Origin: Bacillota bacterium
GTDB taxonomy: Bacteria; Bacillota; Clostridia; Acetivibrionales; DTU013
DNA: 64,000 nt
Direction: 5' to 3'
NCBI GenBank assembly: GCA_023418915.1
Contig: JAEZYU010000055.1
Span: 1 to 64,000 of the forward strand
Shown: positions 7,451 through 16,045 of the stretch, piece by piece
How positions within the stretch are numbered: position 1 is the first letter of the stretch
How the letters are laid out: each line of letters opens with the position of its first letter
The notes under the pieces: generated by a model
The model's database searches: none
What the model was told of the DNA's origin: nothing
Seen by the model: the letters and a program-made list of their open reading frames with translations, nothing else
Made by a program: the position numbers and the translations under genes

Positions 7451-8452
7451 TTGGCCATAATCACTATATCAAGGCAGGATGGAAGCTATGGCAGCGAAAT
7501 AGCGGAGATACTTGGTAAACGCCTGGGTTTGCGAATTATACTCAAGGACACTGTTTTAAACGAATGGATGTCCGGCGTTACAGACGACTATCAGCTCAGA
7601 ATGCTGACAGAAAGCCCCAGGTTCTACAACACCATCATGGACTGCGGGACCACATACAAGGAATATATTGAAAAAAAGCTTCTTGAGGAAGCTGAGAGAA
7701 TGCCGTCGATCATAGTTGGTATGGGCTCGCAGATAATATTTGCAGGCCATCCTGATGCTGTAAAGGTAAGGATAATCGCATCCGGCCAAACCATAGTGGA
7801 AAGACTCAGAGAGAAATACGGCTGTGGTGTCAGGGATGCAGAGCAAATGATGCTCCAAAGCGACAGAAAGCATAAAAGGTACATTTCCACACTTTACGGA
7901 GCAGACTGGTCTGACCAGACCCATTACGATCTTATACTGAATACTGATGACCTTACCGTAGATATGTGCGCAGATATGATTGCTGCTCTTGCAGAGCTGA
8001 AAGACAGGGAAAGAATAAGAGACCGGACTCCCAACACGAAGGAGCCCTCACAGCCTCCGGACCACAGGCATATCCGATTCAAGCATCCCGCAGAGGAGGA
8101 GTTCGCACGGATACTTGATATGTACGGGATTGAGTGGCAGTACGAACCCAGGACATTCCCGGTTCAATGGGATGCGGAAGGCAATGTAAAAATGGCATTC
8201 AGCCCCGATTTTTATCTGGTGAGGTTTGATACATACATAGAGATAACGACTATGGAGCAAAAATATGTTACGACAAAAAACAAAAAGGTTAAAAGACTGC
8301 GTGAACTTTATCCGGGTATAAATATAAATATAGTATACAAAAAGGATTTTCATTCATTACTCAAACGTTTTGGTTTTGGCGGGGGAGATGAAATAAATGA
8401 ATTCAACCGGAGTGAAAAAAATACTGTTCAGCACTCAAACGATCAGAAATAG
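7451..8452 (+). CDS. Cytidylate kinase-like protein fused to a PD-(D/E)xK-like C-terminal domain
   Basis: Residues 1-190 resemble the cytidylate kinase-like (AAK6/Cmk2) family: MAIITISRQDGSYGSEIAEI at the N-terminus replaces a classical P-loop, as is usual for this branch. Residues 205-320 look like a restriction-endonuclease-fold domain, with PD at 252-253 (FSPDFYL), Glu264 in YIEITT, and a basic stretch TKNKKVKRLRELYPG ending in the strand INIVYKKD. The expected catalytic Lys of E-x-K is Thr266, so the nuclease site may be inactive or rearranged. I chose TTG 7451 because AGGTG lies 6 nt upstream and the MAIITISR start fits the family; a GTG 9 bp earlier overlaps that site. The 3' end overlaps hpt by 56 bp, implying translational coupling. 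The real substrate of either domain is unknown. Confidence 0.75.
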   Translation: MAIITISRQDGSYGSEIAEILGKRLGLRIILKDTVLNEWMSGVTDDYQLRMLTESPRFYNTIMDCGTTYKEYIEKKLLEEAERMPSIIVGMGSQIIFAGHPDAVKVRIIASGQTIVERLREKYGCGVRDAEQMMLQSDRKHKRYISTLYGADWSDQTHYDLILNTDDLTVDMCADMIAALAELKDRERIRDRTPNTKEPSQPPDHRHIRFKHPAEEEFARILDMYGIEWQYEPRTFPVQWDAEGNVKMAFSPDFYLVRFDTYIEITTMEQKYVTTKNKKVKRLRELYPGININIVYKKDFHSLLKRFGFGGGDEINEFNRSEKNTVQHSNDQK

Positions 8453-8960
8453 AGTGAAGGAGCTCAGCACCAGGATCAGTGAAGATTACAGGGACAAGCA
8501 CCCTGTCTTGATCAGTGTACTCAAGGGCACCATGTATTTTACGGCAGATCTTACGAGGGAGCTGGATATCCCTGTGAATATCGATTTCATGTCCATTGGT
8601 GTTTATCCTGATCTCACAAAAAACACGGGGATCGTAAGGATAAACAAGGATCTTGATATGAACATTACAGGAAGGCATGTACTGATGATAGAGGATATAA
8701 TTAACACAGGATTGACCATTGGGTATCTGGTCCAGAATATGGAGGCCAGAAGGCCCGCAAGCATAAAGATCTGCACACTGCTCAACAATCCTTCAAAGCG
8801 CCTGGTGAATATACCCCTGGAATATGTTGGATTTGAGGTGCCCGATGTATTGATGGTGGGCTACGGCATCGACTATAATCAGGAATACAGGCATTTGCCC
8901 TACATCGCCGAGTTTGATGAAAGCGAATATCTTAAGGCAAAGCCGCAATCGGAGGCTTGA
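8397..8960 (+). CDS. hpt: Hypoxanthine phosphoribosyltransferase
   Basis: The 187-residue protein belongs to the type I phosphoribosyltransferases and should convert hypoxanthine or guanine plus PRPP to IMP or GMP in purine salvage. The PRPP-binding motif is MIEDIINTGLT (Glu99-Asp100), the LKG loop is VLKGTMYF near residue 41, and the C-terminal VPDVLMVGYGIDYNQEYRHLPYI segment is typical of HPRT. Length is normal. The start lies inside the 3' end of the preceding kinase-like gene, with GGGGGAG upstream. The unusual 56-bp overlap suggests that expression is tied to the upstream protein. A second hpt copy in a tilS/ftsH cluster would be usual in Clostridia but is not in this window. Confidence 0.92.
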   Translation: MNSTGVKKILFSTQTIRNRVKELSTRISEDYRDKHPVLISVLKGTMYFTADLTRELDIPVNIDFMSIGVYPDLTKNTGIVRINKDLDMNITGRHVLMIEDIINTGLTIGYLVQNMEARRPASIKICTLLNNPSKRLVNIPLEYVGFEVPDVLMVGYGIDYNQEYRHLPYIAEFDESEYLKAKPQSEA

Positions 8961-9112
8961 TGTGAACAGCCTGTTTATTGAAAATGATCAAGTGGTGAGT
9001 ATATCTCCTGCCTGGGATGCATAGGCGAGCGGGAAGCCTCGTTGAAACACTGCTATATCACAATATATCCTTTGGATATTTTGTGACTTGGAGAGAAAAT
9101 TTGTGCAAACGT

Positions 9113-9141
9113 AAAATATTCTTTGAAAGATGCGTTATAAT
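9113..9141 (+). promoter_or_regulatory. Promoter-like motif before the polyamine genes
   Basis: The core TTGAAAGATGCGTTATAA (9123-9140) lies 75 bp before the carboxynorspermidine synthase gene. A 22-bp identical copy stands at 13699-13720, and similarity extends about 8 bp further upstream. TATAAT is at 9136-9141 without a recognisable -35. Confidence 0.6.
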
Positions 9142-9214
9142 GTGTTGATTATTTGGCATGATTTTAATATAATGATTTTCGCTGATTTGACAGATAAAGG
9201 ACTGGAGGATAAAA

Positions 9215-10426
9215 ATGGGGAAAGCATTGATCATAGGCGCTGGCGGCGTCGCCAGTGTAGCAGCACATAAATGCGCACAAAACTCTGCGGTTTTTGATGA
9301 GATATGTATTGCCAGCAGGACTCTTTCAAAATGTGATCTGATCAAGGAATCCATCCGCAGCAGAGTGCCGGACAGCAGTACGAAGGTACATACCGCCAGG
9401 GTGGATGCCGACAGGACACAGGAGGTAGTCGATCTGATCAGGAGCTACAAGCCGGAGATCGTTATAAATCTGGCATTGCCGTATCAGGATCTGACCATAA
9501 TGGATGCGTGTCTTGAGACAGGTGTGCACTATGTCGATACCGCAAATTACGAGCCGCCTGAGGTTGCCAAATTCGAATACAAATGGCAGTGGGCATACAG
9601 GGAGCGATTTGAAAAAGCGCATATCACAGCTTTGCTTGGAAGCGGCTTCGATCCTGGTGTTACAGGAGTGTTTAGCGCATATGCCCAGAAGCATTACTTT
9701 GACGAGATACATTCGATTGACATTTTGGATGCCAACGCCGGTGATCACGGATACCCGTTTGCAACGAATTTTAATCCTGAGATAAATATACGTGAGATCA
9801 CTGCTAACGGCAGCTATTTTGCTAACGGCAGCTTCATAGAGACGGAGCCTCTGGAAATAAAGCAAGTATATGAATTCCCTGAAATAGGACACAAAAGCAT
9901 ATACCTGCTGCACCATGAAGAGATGGAATCACTGGCCTTGAACATAAAAGGCGTAAAGAGGATCAGATTCTGGATGACGTTCTCCGACAATTACCTTAAC
10001 CACCTTCATGTACTTCAAAATGTGGGAATGACCTCCATAGAACCGGTGGAATATGAAGGAAAGCAGATCATACCACTGCAGTTCCTGAAGGCTGTCCTCC
10101 CAGATCCGGCATCTTTGGGACCGCGCACGAAAGGCAAGACCAATATAGGCTGCATTTTTCAGGGCATAAAGGATGGGAAGCCACAGACATATTATGTATA
10201 CAATGTTTGCGACCACCAGCAGTGTTACGCAGAGGTGGGCTCACAGGCTATTTCATATACGACAGGAGTACCCGCTATGATTGGGGCAATGATGATCATG
10301 AAAGGACTCTGGAAGAAACACGGTGTATATAATATCGAACAATTCGATCCGGATCCGTTCATGGATGCTCTGAACAGGTGGGGACTTCCCTGGCAGGAGG
10401 ATTTCTCGCCGGCTTTGCTGGACTGA
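9215..10426 (+). CDS. Carboxynorspermidine (carboxyspermidine) synthase, saccharopine dehydrogenase family
   Basis: The 403-residue enzyme has an N-terminal Rossmann fold (GAGGVAS at 8-14) and family-typical segments: GFDPGVTGVFSAYAQKH, DANAGDHGYPFATNFNPEIN and SYTTGVPAMIGAMM. These match carboxy(nor)spermidine dehydrogenase, which reductively condenses L-aspartate semialdehyde with a diamine (putrescine or diaminopropane) using NADPH. The next gene encodes the decarboxylase that completes the pathway, giving spermidine or norspermidine. ATG 9215 follows GGAGG by 5 nt. The gene has a motif-bearing leader of about 75 nt. Whether the diamine is putrescine or diaminopropane cannot be told here, since no diamine-producing gene is adjacent. 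Confidence 0.93.
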   Translation: MGKALIIGAGGVASVAAHKCAQNSAVFDEICIASRTLSKCDLIKESIRSRVPDSSTKVHTARVDADRTQEVVDLIRSYKPEIVINLALPYQDLTIMDACLETGVHYVDTANYEPPEVAKFEYKWQWAYRERFEKAHITALLGSGFDPGVTGVFSAYAQKHYFDEIHSIDILDANAGDHGYPFATNFNPEINIREITANGSYFANGSFIETEPLEIKQVYEFPEIGHKSIYLLHHEEMESLALNIKGVKRIRFWMTFSDNYLNHLHVLQNVGMTSIEPVEYEGKQIIPLQFLKAVLPDPASLGPRTKGKTNIGCIFQGIKDGKPQTYYVYNVCDHQQCYAEVGSQAISYTTGVPAMIGAMMIMKGLWKKHGVYNIEQFDPDPFMDALNRWGLPWQEDFSPALLD

Positions 10427-10472
10427 TTTATTCAGCTTATGCCGAAATGATTTTCTCATGAGAGGAATTAAA

Positions 10473-11654
10473 ATGAACATAGATTTCAGCAAGCTGCCGA
10501 CACCATGCTATATTGTGGATGAACGGCTTTTGAAGAGAAACCTTGAGATACTAAGGTCTGTCCAGGAAAGGACCGGCTGCAGCATACTGCTTGCGCAAAA
10601 AGGCTTCTCCATGTTTTCTGTTTATCCGCTTATATCCAATTACCTCAAGGGCGTGACATCCAGCTCACTTTTCGAAGCCAGACTGGGCTTTGAGGAGATG
10701 GGAAGAGAGGTTCACTTATATGCACCGGCATACATCGAGGATGAATTTGATGAGATAATGAAATACTGCGATCACATCGTTTTCAATTCCTTTGATCAAT
10801 GGAGTAAATACAAAGACAGGGTGAAAGCATTCAACGGACAGGAGCGGAATCGTCCGGCAATACGGGATACAAACCAGCCGCAGAGAATAGAATGCGGTAT
10901 AAGGGTCAATCCCGAGTACTCTGAAATAAGGACATCCATATACGATCCATGCTATATCAACTCACGCCTTGGAGTCACATTGGAGAATTTCAGGCCTGAT
11001 GAGCTGGAGGGTATCGACGGGCTTCATTTTCATACCATGTGCGAGCAGAATTCCGACACTCTCGAGCGCACAGTGAAGGTGGTGGACAAAAAGTTTGGCA
11101 GATATATACAGGGCATGAAGTGGATCAATATGGGCGGAGGCCATCACATAACCAGAAGTGATTACGACATAGGGACACTTATCAGCTCAATCATGTTTTT
11201 TAAGGATAAATACGGTGTTGAGGTCTATCTTGAGCCTGGTGAAGCGATTGCGCTCAATACGGGATATCTTGTTTCCACTGTGCTGGATATAGTAAAAAAC
11301 AATATGGAAATCGCTATACTCGACGCATCTGCCGCCTGTCATATGCCTGATGTTCTTGAGATGCCGTACAGACCGGAAATTTTAGGGGCAGGCGGACCCG
11401 GCGCCAATGAGTATACATACAGACTGGGAGGAAACACATGCCTTGCAGGCGATGTGATAGGAGACTATTCCTTTAAAAAGCCTCTTAAACCCGGTGACCG
11501 GTTGGTTTTCTGTGACATGGCCCATTACACTATGGTCAAGAACAATACCTTCAATGGAGTCAACCTGCCAGCTATTGCCTTGTACAGCGAAGATGATGGG
11601 ATTCAGGTGATCCGAAGATTCGGATATGATGACTTCAAACACCGCCTTTCCTGA
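10473..11654 (+). CDS. nspC: Carboxynorspermidine decarboxylase
   Basis: A 393-residue PLP-dependent decarboxylase of the alanine-racemase fold (group IV). The PLP lysine is Lys43 in LLAQKGFSMF. GGGHHITR, LEPGEAI and CDMAHYTMVKNNTFNG match the phosphate loop, ribose-binding and C-terminal active-site segments of NspC. It removes the carboxyl group from carboxy(nor)spermidine to yield the polyamine. ATG 10473 was preferred over ATG 10458 because AGAGGA sits 7 nt before it and the MNIDFSKLPTPCYIVDE start fits the family. It lies 46 bp after the synthase gene, in one apparent operon. Confidence 0.94.
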   Translation: MNIDFSKLPTPCYIVDERLLKRNLEILRSVQERTGCSILLAQKGFSMFSVYPLISNYLKGVTSSSLFEARLGFEEMGREVHLYAPAYIEDEFDEIMKYCDHIVFNSFDQWSKYKDRVKAFNGQERNRPAIRDTNQPQRIECGIRVNPEYSEIRTSIYDPCYINSRLGVTLENFRPDELEGIDGLHFHTMCEQNSDTLERTVKVVDKKFGRYIQGMKWINMGGGHHITRSDYDIGTLISSIMFFKDKYGVEVYLEPGEAIALNTGYLVSTVLDIVKNNMEIAILDASAACHMPDVLEMPYRPEILGAGGPGANEYTYRLGGNTCLAGDVIGDYSFKKPLKPGDRLVFCDMAHYTMVKNNTFNGVNLPAIALYSEDDGIQVIRRFGYDDFKHRLS

Positions 11655-11698
11655 AATTTCTTTATCAGCATTCCATTTTTCAAGCGATGAGCATTTCG

Positions 11699-11726
11699 CC
11701 TGCCTTGCAGAAATATGAAAGGCAGG
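11699..11726 (+). terminator. Hairpin after nspC, possible weak terminator
   Basis: CCTGCCTT (11699-11706) pairs with AAGGCAGG (11719-11726) over a 12-nt loop. No run of T follows, so termination is uncertain; it may simply stabilise the 3' end. Confidence 0.4.
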
Positions 11727-11832
11727 TCATGTTTGTGGTCGATAAAACTATATTTGTGAATGATGCATTATTGAGGTGCTATGTTGCTGAAAATAATGTT
11801 GATATATTACTGCAAAGGAGACAATAATCATA

Positions 11833-13509
11833 ATGAAATTCAAAGAACTTAATTTATCAGAAGATATGCAAAGAGGGATCGATGATATGGGCTTTGAGGA
11901 AGCGACACCCATACAAGCCCAGGCTATCCCTCATATTTTCGGCGGACTGGATGTCATAGGACAGGCACAGACAGGCACAGGCAAAACCTGCGCTTTTGGG
12001 ATCCCGGCGGTTGAAATGCTGGATCCCGTTATCGAGGGTATTCAGGTATTGATCCTGTGTCCGACGAGAGAGCTTGCAATACAGTCTTCGGAGGAGCTTA
12101 AGAGCATATCAAAATACAAAAGCGGAGTCAGGATGCTCCCGATTTATGGAGGACAGCCCATTGAGAGACAGATAAGAGCGCTCAAGAACCGGCCGCAGGT
12201 TGTCATTGGGACCCCCGGCAGGATCATGGATCATATGAGAAGACATACGCTTAAGCTGTCAAATCTAAGAATGATTATCCTTGATGAAGCTGATGAGATG
12301 CTCAATATGGGTTTTCGCGAGGACATCGATACTATTCTGAAGGAAGTACCGGAACAAAGGCAGACAATACTTTTTTCGGCAACGATGTCAAAGGAGATTC
12401 TGAATCTGACAAACAGGTACCTGAAGGATCCCGTACATGTGAAGGTATCACATAAGGAGCTGACAGTGCCAAGCATCGAACAATATTATCTGATGGTGAA
12501 AAATTCAGCTAAAAGCGAGATATTGTCAAGAATTATCGACACCAGCAACATCAAGCTTGCTCTGGTTTTCTGCAATACAAAAAAGCGAGTCGATGAGCTG
12601 GCAGCAGATCTGCAATCCAGAGGCTATTCGGCGGAGGCATTGCATGGTGATTTGAGGCAGGAACAAAGGGATAAGGTGATGGCAAAATTCAGAAATGGCA
12701 GCTTTGATATTCTCATAGCAACAGATGTGGCTGCCAGAGGGATCGATGTGGATGATGTGGAGGCAGTATTCAATTATGATCTGCCCAATGATGATGAATA
12801 TTATGTCCACAGGATAGGCAGGACCGGCAGGGCTGGAAGGGCAGGTAAGGCATATACATTCGTTGCCGGCAGAGAAATAAACAAGCTTAAGGATATTCAG
12901 CGCTTCACAAAATCTGTAATAGTGCGTATGGATCCGCCAACCATCATGGATGTGGAGGAAACCAGGGTCAGCAAAGTACTGAATACAGTCAAAAAGAGCG
13001 TTGGTGAAGACGATATGACAAAGTATGCCGGATATGTGGAGAGGATTGTAGAAGAAATAAACTCCACCTCCAGTGGTGATATTTTTGTGAGTCCGTTGGA
13101 TTTTGCGGCTGCAATGCTGAAAATGATACTGGAGCCGGTGGGCTCTGACAGCGCAGGTAATGAAGAAGCAACACAGCCTGCAACATACGCTGCATCTGAT
13201 GACTCCATGGAAACAGGAGCTGAGGATGGCTATGTGAGACTTTTTATTAATGCAGGAAGAAAGGATAGACTCCAACCCGGGAATATAGTTCAAAGCATCG
13301 CCTCTTCTTCTGGTCTTCCGGGCAAGCTGATCGGAGCAATTGACATATATGAAAGCTATACCTTTGTCGAGGTGCCGAGAGAATACGCCCACAAGGTACT
13401 GGACTCAATGAAGGACTATACTCTTAAGGGTAGAAAGGTGAATATCGAACGATCCAATAAAAGACCCGCTGCAAAGCGTCGCCTTAGGAAGATAGGCATA
13501 ACGAGATGA
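11833..13509 (+). CDS. DEAD-box RNA helicase with DbpA-type RNA-binding domain
   Basis: The 558-residue protein has all core helicase motifs: Q motif (ATPIQAQAIP), motif I AQTGTGKT (45-52), PTRELA, motif II DEAD (151-154), motif III SAT, ARGID and HRIGRTGRAG. After a divergent dimerisation-like region (about 380-460), residues 470-545 form a DbpA/CsdA-type RNA-binding domain (VRLFINAGRKDRLQPGNIVQ then GLPGKLIGAIDI). Such proteins remodel structured RNA in ribosome assembly and cold adaptation. ATG 11833 is preceded by AAAGGAGA. It stands alone. The exact orthologue (DeaD, CshA or DbpA) is not decided from sequence, so I give no symbol. Confidence 0.94.
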   Translation: MKFKELNLSEDMQRGIDDMGFEEATPIQAQAIPHIFGGLDVIGQAQTGTGKTCAFGIPAVEMLDPVIEGIQVLILCPTRELAIQSSEELKSISKYKSGVRMLPIYGGQPIERQIRALKNRPQVVIGTPGRIMDHMRRHTLKLSNLRMIILDEADEMLNMGFREDIDTILKEVPEQRQTILFSATMSKEILNLTNRYLKDPVHVKVSHKELTVPSIEQYYLMVKNSAKSEILSRIIDTSNIKLALVFCNTKKRVDELAADLQSRGYSAEALHGDLRQEQRDKVMAKFRNGSFDILIATDVAARGIDVDDVEAVFNYDLPNDDEYYVHRIGRTGRAGRAGKAYTFVAGREINKLKDIQRFTKSVIVRMDPPTIMDVEETRVSKVLNTVKKSVGEDDMTKYAGYVERIVEEINSTSSGDIFVSPLDFAAAMLKMILEPVGSDSAGNEEATQPATYAASDDSMETGAEDGYVRLFINAGRKDRLQPGNIVQSIASSSGLPGKLIGAIDIYESYTFVEVPREYAHKVLDSMKDYTLKGRKVNIERSNKRPAAKRRLRKIGITR

Positions 13510-13698
13510 TAGATATCCACTGCTTCTGAGGCGGGCACCGATTATCTGCCGGCGTAAATATACTAAGTGCTGTTATTATGCTGACAGAATTGGGTATCAT
13601 ATAGAAAGGTGATAGATTTCAGCCAAGCAGTATGATAAACGATTAGATCAGTGTCGGTGAACGTACTGATGAAGAAAATTTACCACAGTCGGAAATTT

Positions 13699-13720
13699 TT
13701 CTTTGAAAGATGCGTTATAA
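13699..13720 (+). promoter_or_regulatory. Promoter-like motif before the DUF438 gene
   Basis: All 22 bases are identical to 9119-9140, core TTGAAAGATGCGTTATAA. It lies 35-44 bp before the likely translation start, close enough for a short 5' leader. It includes an in-frame ATG (13710) that is therefore a poor start candidate. Confidence 0.6.
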
Positions 13721-13754
13721 CAGTTATTTTCAGACTTGGCAATTCAGGAATGAG

Positions 13755-14996
13755 GTGGTTTTTATCAGTGAATTGATAAACAACAGGGAACAAAGGCAAA
13801 AAATACTCAAGGAGCTCATAATGGAGCTTCACAGCGGTAAATCGGCAGACGAAGTCAAGCCGAGATTCCAGGAATTGATCAAGGACATTTCAACTCATGA
13901 GATCACGCAAATGGAGCAGTCCCTCATTATGGAGGGCATGCCGCCGGAAGAGATACAAAGGCTATGCGATGTACATGCGGCAGTTTTTAAGGGCTCGATT
14001 GAACAAATACATAAACCGCAGAAGCAGGAAGAAATACCGGGTCATCCAATGCACACCTTCAGGCTGGAAAATGAAGCAATCGAGAAACTCATACATGAAA
14101 GGATCAAGCCTCATACAGAAAGCTTTGAGGCAGAGGATTCCGCAAGGAATGTCAAAGCCTTGCTCAAAGATATCAAGGAACTTAGAGAGGTGGAGAAGCA
14201 TTATCACAGAAAAGAAAACCTGATATTCCCGTTCCTTGAGAAATATGGCATTACAGCTCCCCCAAAGGTGATGTGGGGCGTAGATGATGAGATAAGGGCA
14301 TCTGTCAGGGAGGCTGAAAAGCTTCTGGAGAACTACAGCGGGAACAAAAGAACTGTACTGGACAAACTCAATGAAGCTGTCAACAAAACCTCTGAAATGA
14401 TCTACAAGGAAGAGAACATACTCTTTCCGATGGCACTAGATACTATTTCGGAGGATGAATGGATAAAAATCGAGGAGGGCAGCGACGAATTCGGATACAG
14501 TCTGGTCAAGCCGGCAGGGAAATGGAAGCCGGAGCGGGTCAATGTTGAGAAAAAGGCAAAGGATGAGGGAGAAAAACCATCAAAAGGCAATGAGTATGTT
14601 AAATTCGATGCCGGCATCATGACTCCTGAAGAGATCAACGCAGTGCTCAACACATTGCCGCTTGACATTACATTCGTTGATAAAAGCGGGGCTGTGAAAT
14701 ATTTTTCACAGGGTAAGGATCGAATATTCGCAAGGCCGAAAGCAATTATCGGCAGGATGGTCCAGAACTGCCACCCGCCGTCAAGTGTCCATGTTGTTGA
14801 GAAGGTAGTCGATGATCTAATGTCCGGCAGAAAGGATCATGAGGACTTCTGGATCAGAATGGGTGACAGGTATGCATTGATCAGGTATTATGCTGTCAGA
14901 AATGCTGAGGGAGAATATCTGGGCACAATGGAAGTGACACAGGATATAAAACCCATACAGGAGATAACAGGCGAAAAAAGGCTTACTGACCGATAG
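13755..14996 (+). CDS. DUF438 / hemerythrin / PAS protein
   Basis: Residues 4-75 match DUF438 (SELINNREQRQKILKELIME). Residues 100-245 are a hemerythrin-like four-helix bundle with His/Glu ligands in HPMHTFRLENEA, EKHYHRKENLIFP and YKEENILFP. Residues 290-400 are a PAS domain (ALNT or VLNTLPLDITFVDKSG then KYFSQGKDRIFARPKA). These cytoplasmic proteins are thought to sense oxygen, NO or redox state through a di-iron or heme site. The start is uncertain: GTG 13755 has AGGA 5 nt upstream, ATG 13710 lies inside the promoter-like motif, and the family-typical M-S-E-L start aligns with an ATC codon at 13764 that sits 5 nt after GAGGTGG. I used GTG as the conservative choice. No partner gene is adjacent. 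Confidence 0.88.
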   Translation: MVFISELINNREQRQKILKELIMELHSGKSADEVKPRFQELIKDISTHEITQMEQSLIMEGMPPEEIQRLCDVHAAVFKGSIEQIHKPQKQEEIPGHPMHTFRLENEAIEKLIHERIKPHTESFEAEDSARNVKALLKDIKELREVEKHYHRKENLIFPFLEKYGITAPPKVMWGVDDEIRASVREAEKLLENYSGNKRTVLDKLNEAVNKTSEMIYKEENILFPMALDTISEDEWIKIEEGSDEFGYSLVKPAGKWKPERVNVEKKAKDEGEKPSKGNEYVKFDAGIMTPEEINAVLNTLPLDITFVDKSGAVKYFSQGKDRIFARPKAIIGRMVQNCHPPSSVHVVEKVVDDLMSGRKDHEDFWIRMGDRYALIRYYAVRNAEGEYLGTMEVTQDIKPIQEITGEKRLTDR

Positions 14997-15038
14997 ACAA
15001 ATGTACATCTGTCCTATTTTTGTCCCGGATGGTATAAT

Positions 15039-15071
15039 AATACACAGTCGTTGGATCAGCGGCTGTGTATT
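15039..15071. repeat. Inverted repeat AATACACAG / CTGTGTATT
   Basis: Nine-base arms at 15039-15047 and 15063-15071 lie between the DUF438 gene and the next start. There is no T-run after it, so it may be an operator or a leader hairpin and not a terminator. Confidence 0.5.
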
Positions 15072-15091
15072 GTCATAATAGGAGGTGCTTT

Positions 15092-15847
15092 GTGCCTTTA
15101 AAAGATTTAATAAGTATAGTGACGGCGTTGATGCTGACTTCATCCAATATTGCCGGACCGGTTACTGTACCGGCTTCAGAAGAAGCGTTAACAGCGATCC
15201 ATATGGACAAGATCGCTGTGATAATGGAGAGCTTTTCTCAGGCTGCAGATCCATTTGCGGCAGCAGGAGCAGCGGCAGCCATTTCCGGTGCAGATGCTGT
15301 AGTGTCTTCAGCTGTGGCCAATATGGCAGAAGAGGCCGGAGAAGCTGCTGATGAAGGATCAGTACCTCCGGAGGATGAGCCGATGGAGCAGGATGATGAA
15401 AGCCTATGGTACTGCCCTGATATCCCAATGAAGAAGGAACATCAGAAGCTGCTTTGGGATTGCTGCAGCGAAAGAGGACTGGATTATATCGATATGCTGG
15501 CGCTGATATCACTGGAAAGCAATTTTGAGGAAAAGTGTTCCAATGGTAAATACAAGGGATATTTTCAATTAAGCTCGGACTACGGACCTGAGCTTTCCCG
15601 GACACTCAACACTGAAAATAAGCCGTTGGATGGAGCAGTCAACATAAAATGGGGTACGGCCTTTTACAGCTGGATACTCCTTGACAGCCGTGTCAGCACT
15701 TTGGAAGGAAAGGGAAAGAGAGATACTGCCCTTTCTATATATCAGCGTGGCACCGGCGGCTATGACAGATACGGACTCAACAAAAAATATCTGGACAAAT
15801 ACTATGGTAAAAGAGATAAAATAGTTTCATATTTTGCCGACCGATAA
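15092..15847 (+). CDS. Lytic transglycosylase-like (SLT-fold) protein
   Basis: The 251-residue protein starts with a hydrophobic stretch (LISIVTALMLTSSNIAG) that could export or anchor it. A low-complexity Ala/Glu/Asp-rich region of about 70 residues follows, then a C-terminal SLT-like domain (from about residue 108). ALISLESNF contains the candidate catalytic Glu142; KYKGYFQLSSDYG and LSIYQRGTGGYDRYG match the GxxQ and substrate-groove segments of the family. Such enzymes cleave peptidoglycan glycan strands. GTG 15092 was chosen because GGAGGTG lies 4 nt upstream; the ATG at 15065 falls in an inverted repeat. The family match is moderate, as GLMQ is replaced by YFQL. Confidence 0.7.
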   Translation: MPLKDLISIVTALMLTSSNIAGPVTVPASEEALTAIHMDKIAVIMESFSQAADPFAAAGAAAAISGADAVVSSAVANMAEEAGEAADEGSVPPEDEPMEQDDESLWYCPDIPMKKEHQKLLWDCCSERGLDYIDMLALISLESNFEEKCSNGKYKGYFQLSSDYGPELSRTLNTENKPLDGAVNIKWGTAFYSWILLDSRVSTLEGKGKRDTALSIYQRGTGGYDRYGLNKKYLDKYYGKRDKIVSYFADR

Positions 15848-15862
15848 TACATTCATACACAC

Positions 15863-15882
15863 GTTAAGCGATGCGTTATAAA
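15863..15882 (+). promoter_or_regulatory. Promoter-like motif before the HD-GYP gene
   Basis: GTTAAGCGATGCGTTATAA shares the GATGCGTTATAA core with copies at 9119 and 13699. It lies 164 bp before the HD-GYP start and right after the lytic transglycosylase stop. Confidence 0.4.
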
Positions 15883-16045
15883 GCTGACTGAGCAGGTTGG
15901 TGATGATCATGGCTTTGAGAGCCAATCGTTATTTTATTAATGTTTTTCCGATTATGTGTTTTTATTGTAATATGATAAAATAGTAAATAAGTTAACATAA
16001 CCATCAATAGAACTGGTAACTATAACAGCAGAGAGGTCACACATT

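Noticed and set aside
12526..13392. Long (288-codon) antisense ORF within the helicase gene
   Set aside because: No family resemblance or ribosome site, and the sense strand has a complete DEAD-box helicase.
13710..13763. N-terminal extension of the DUF438 protein from ATG 13710
   Set aside because: That ATG is inside a motif shared with non-coding leaders, and the extra residues do not fit the family start.
15981..16045. c-di-GMP riboswitch before the HD-GYP gene
   Set aside because: No GEMM-type core or matching paired elements could be found in the short leader.
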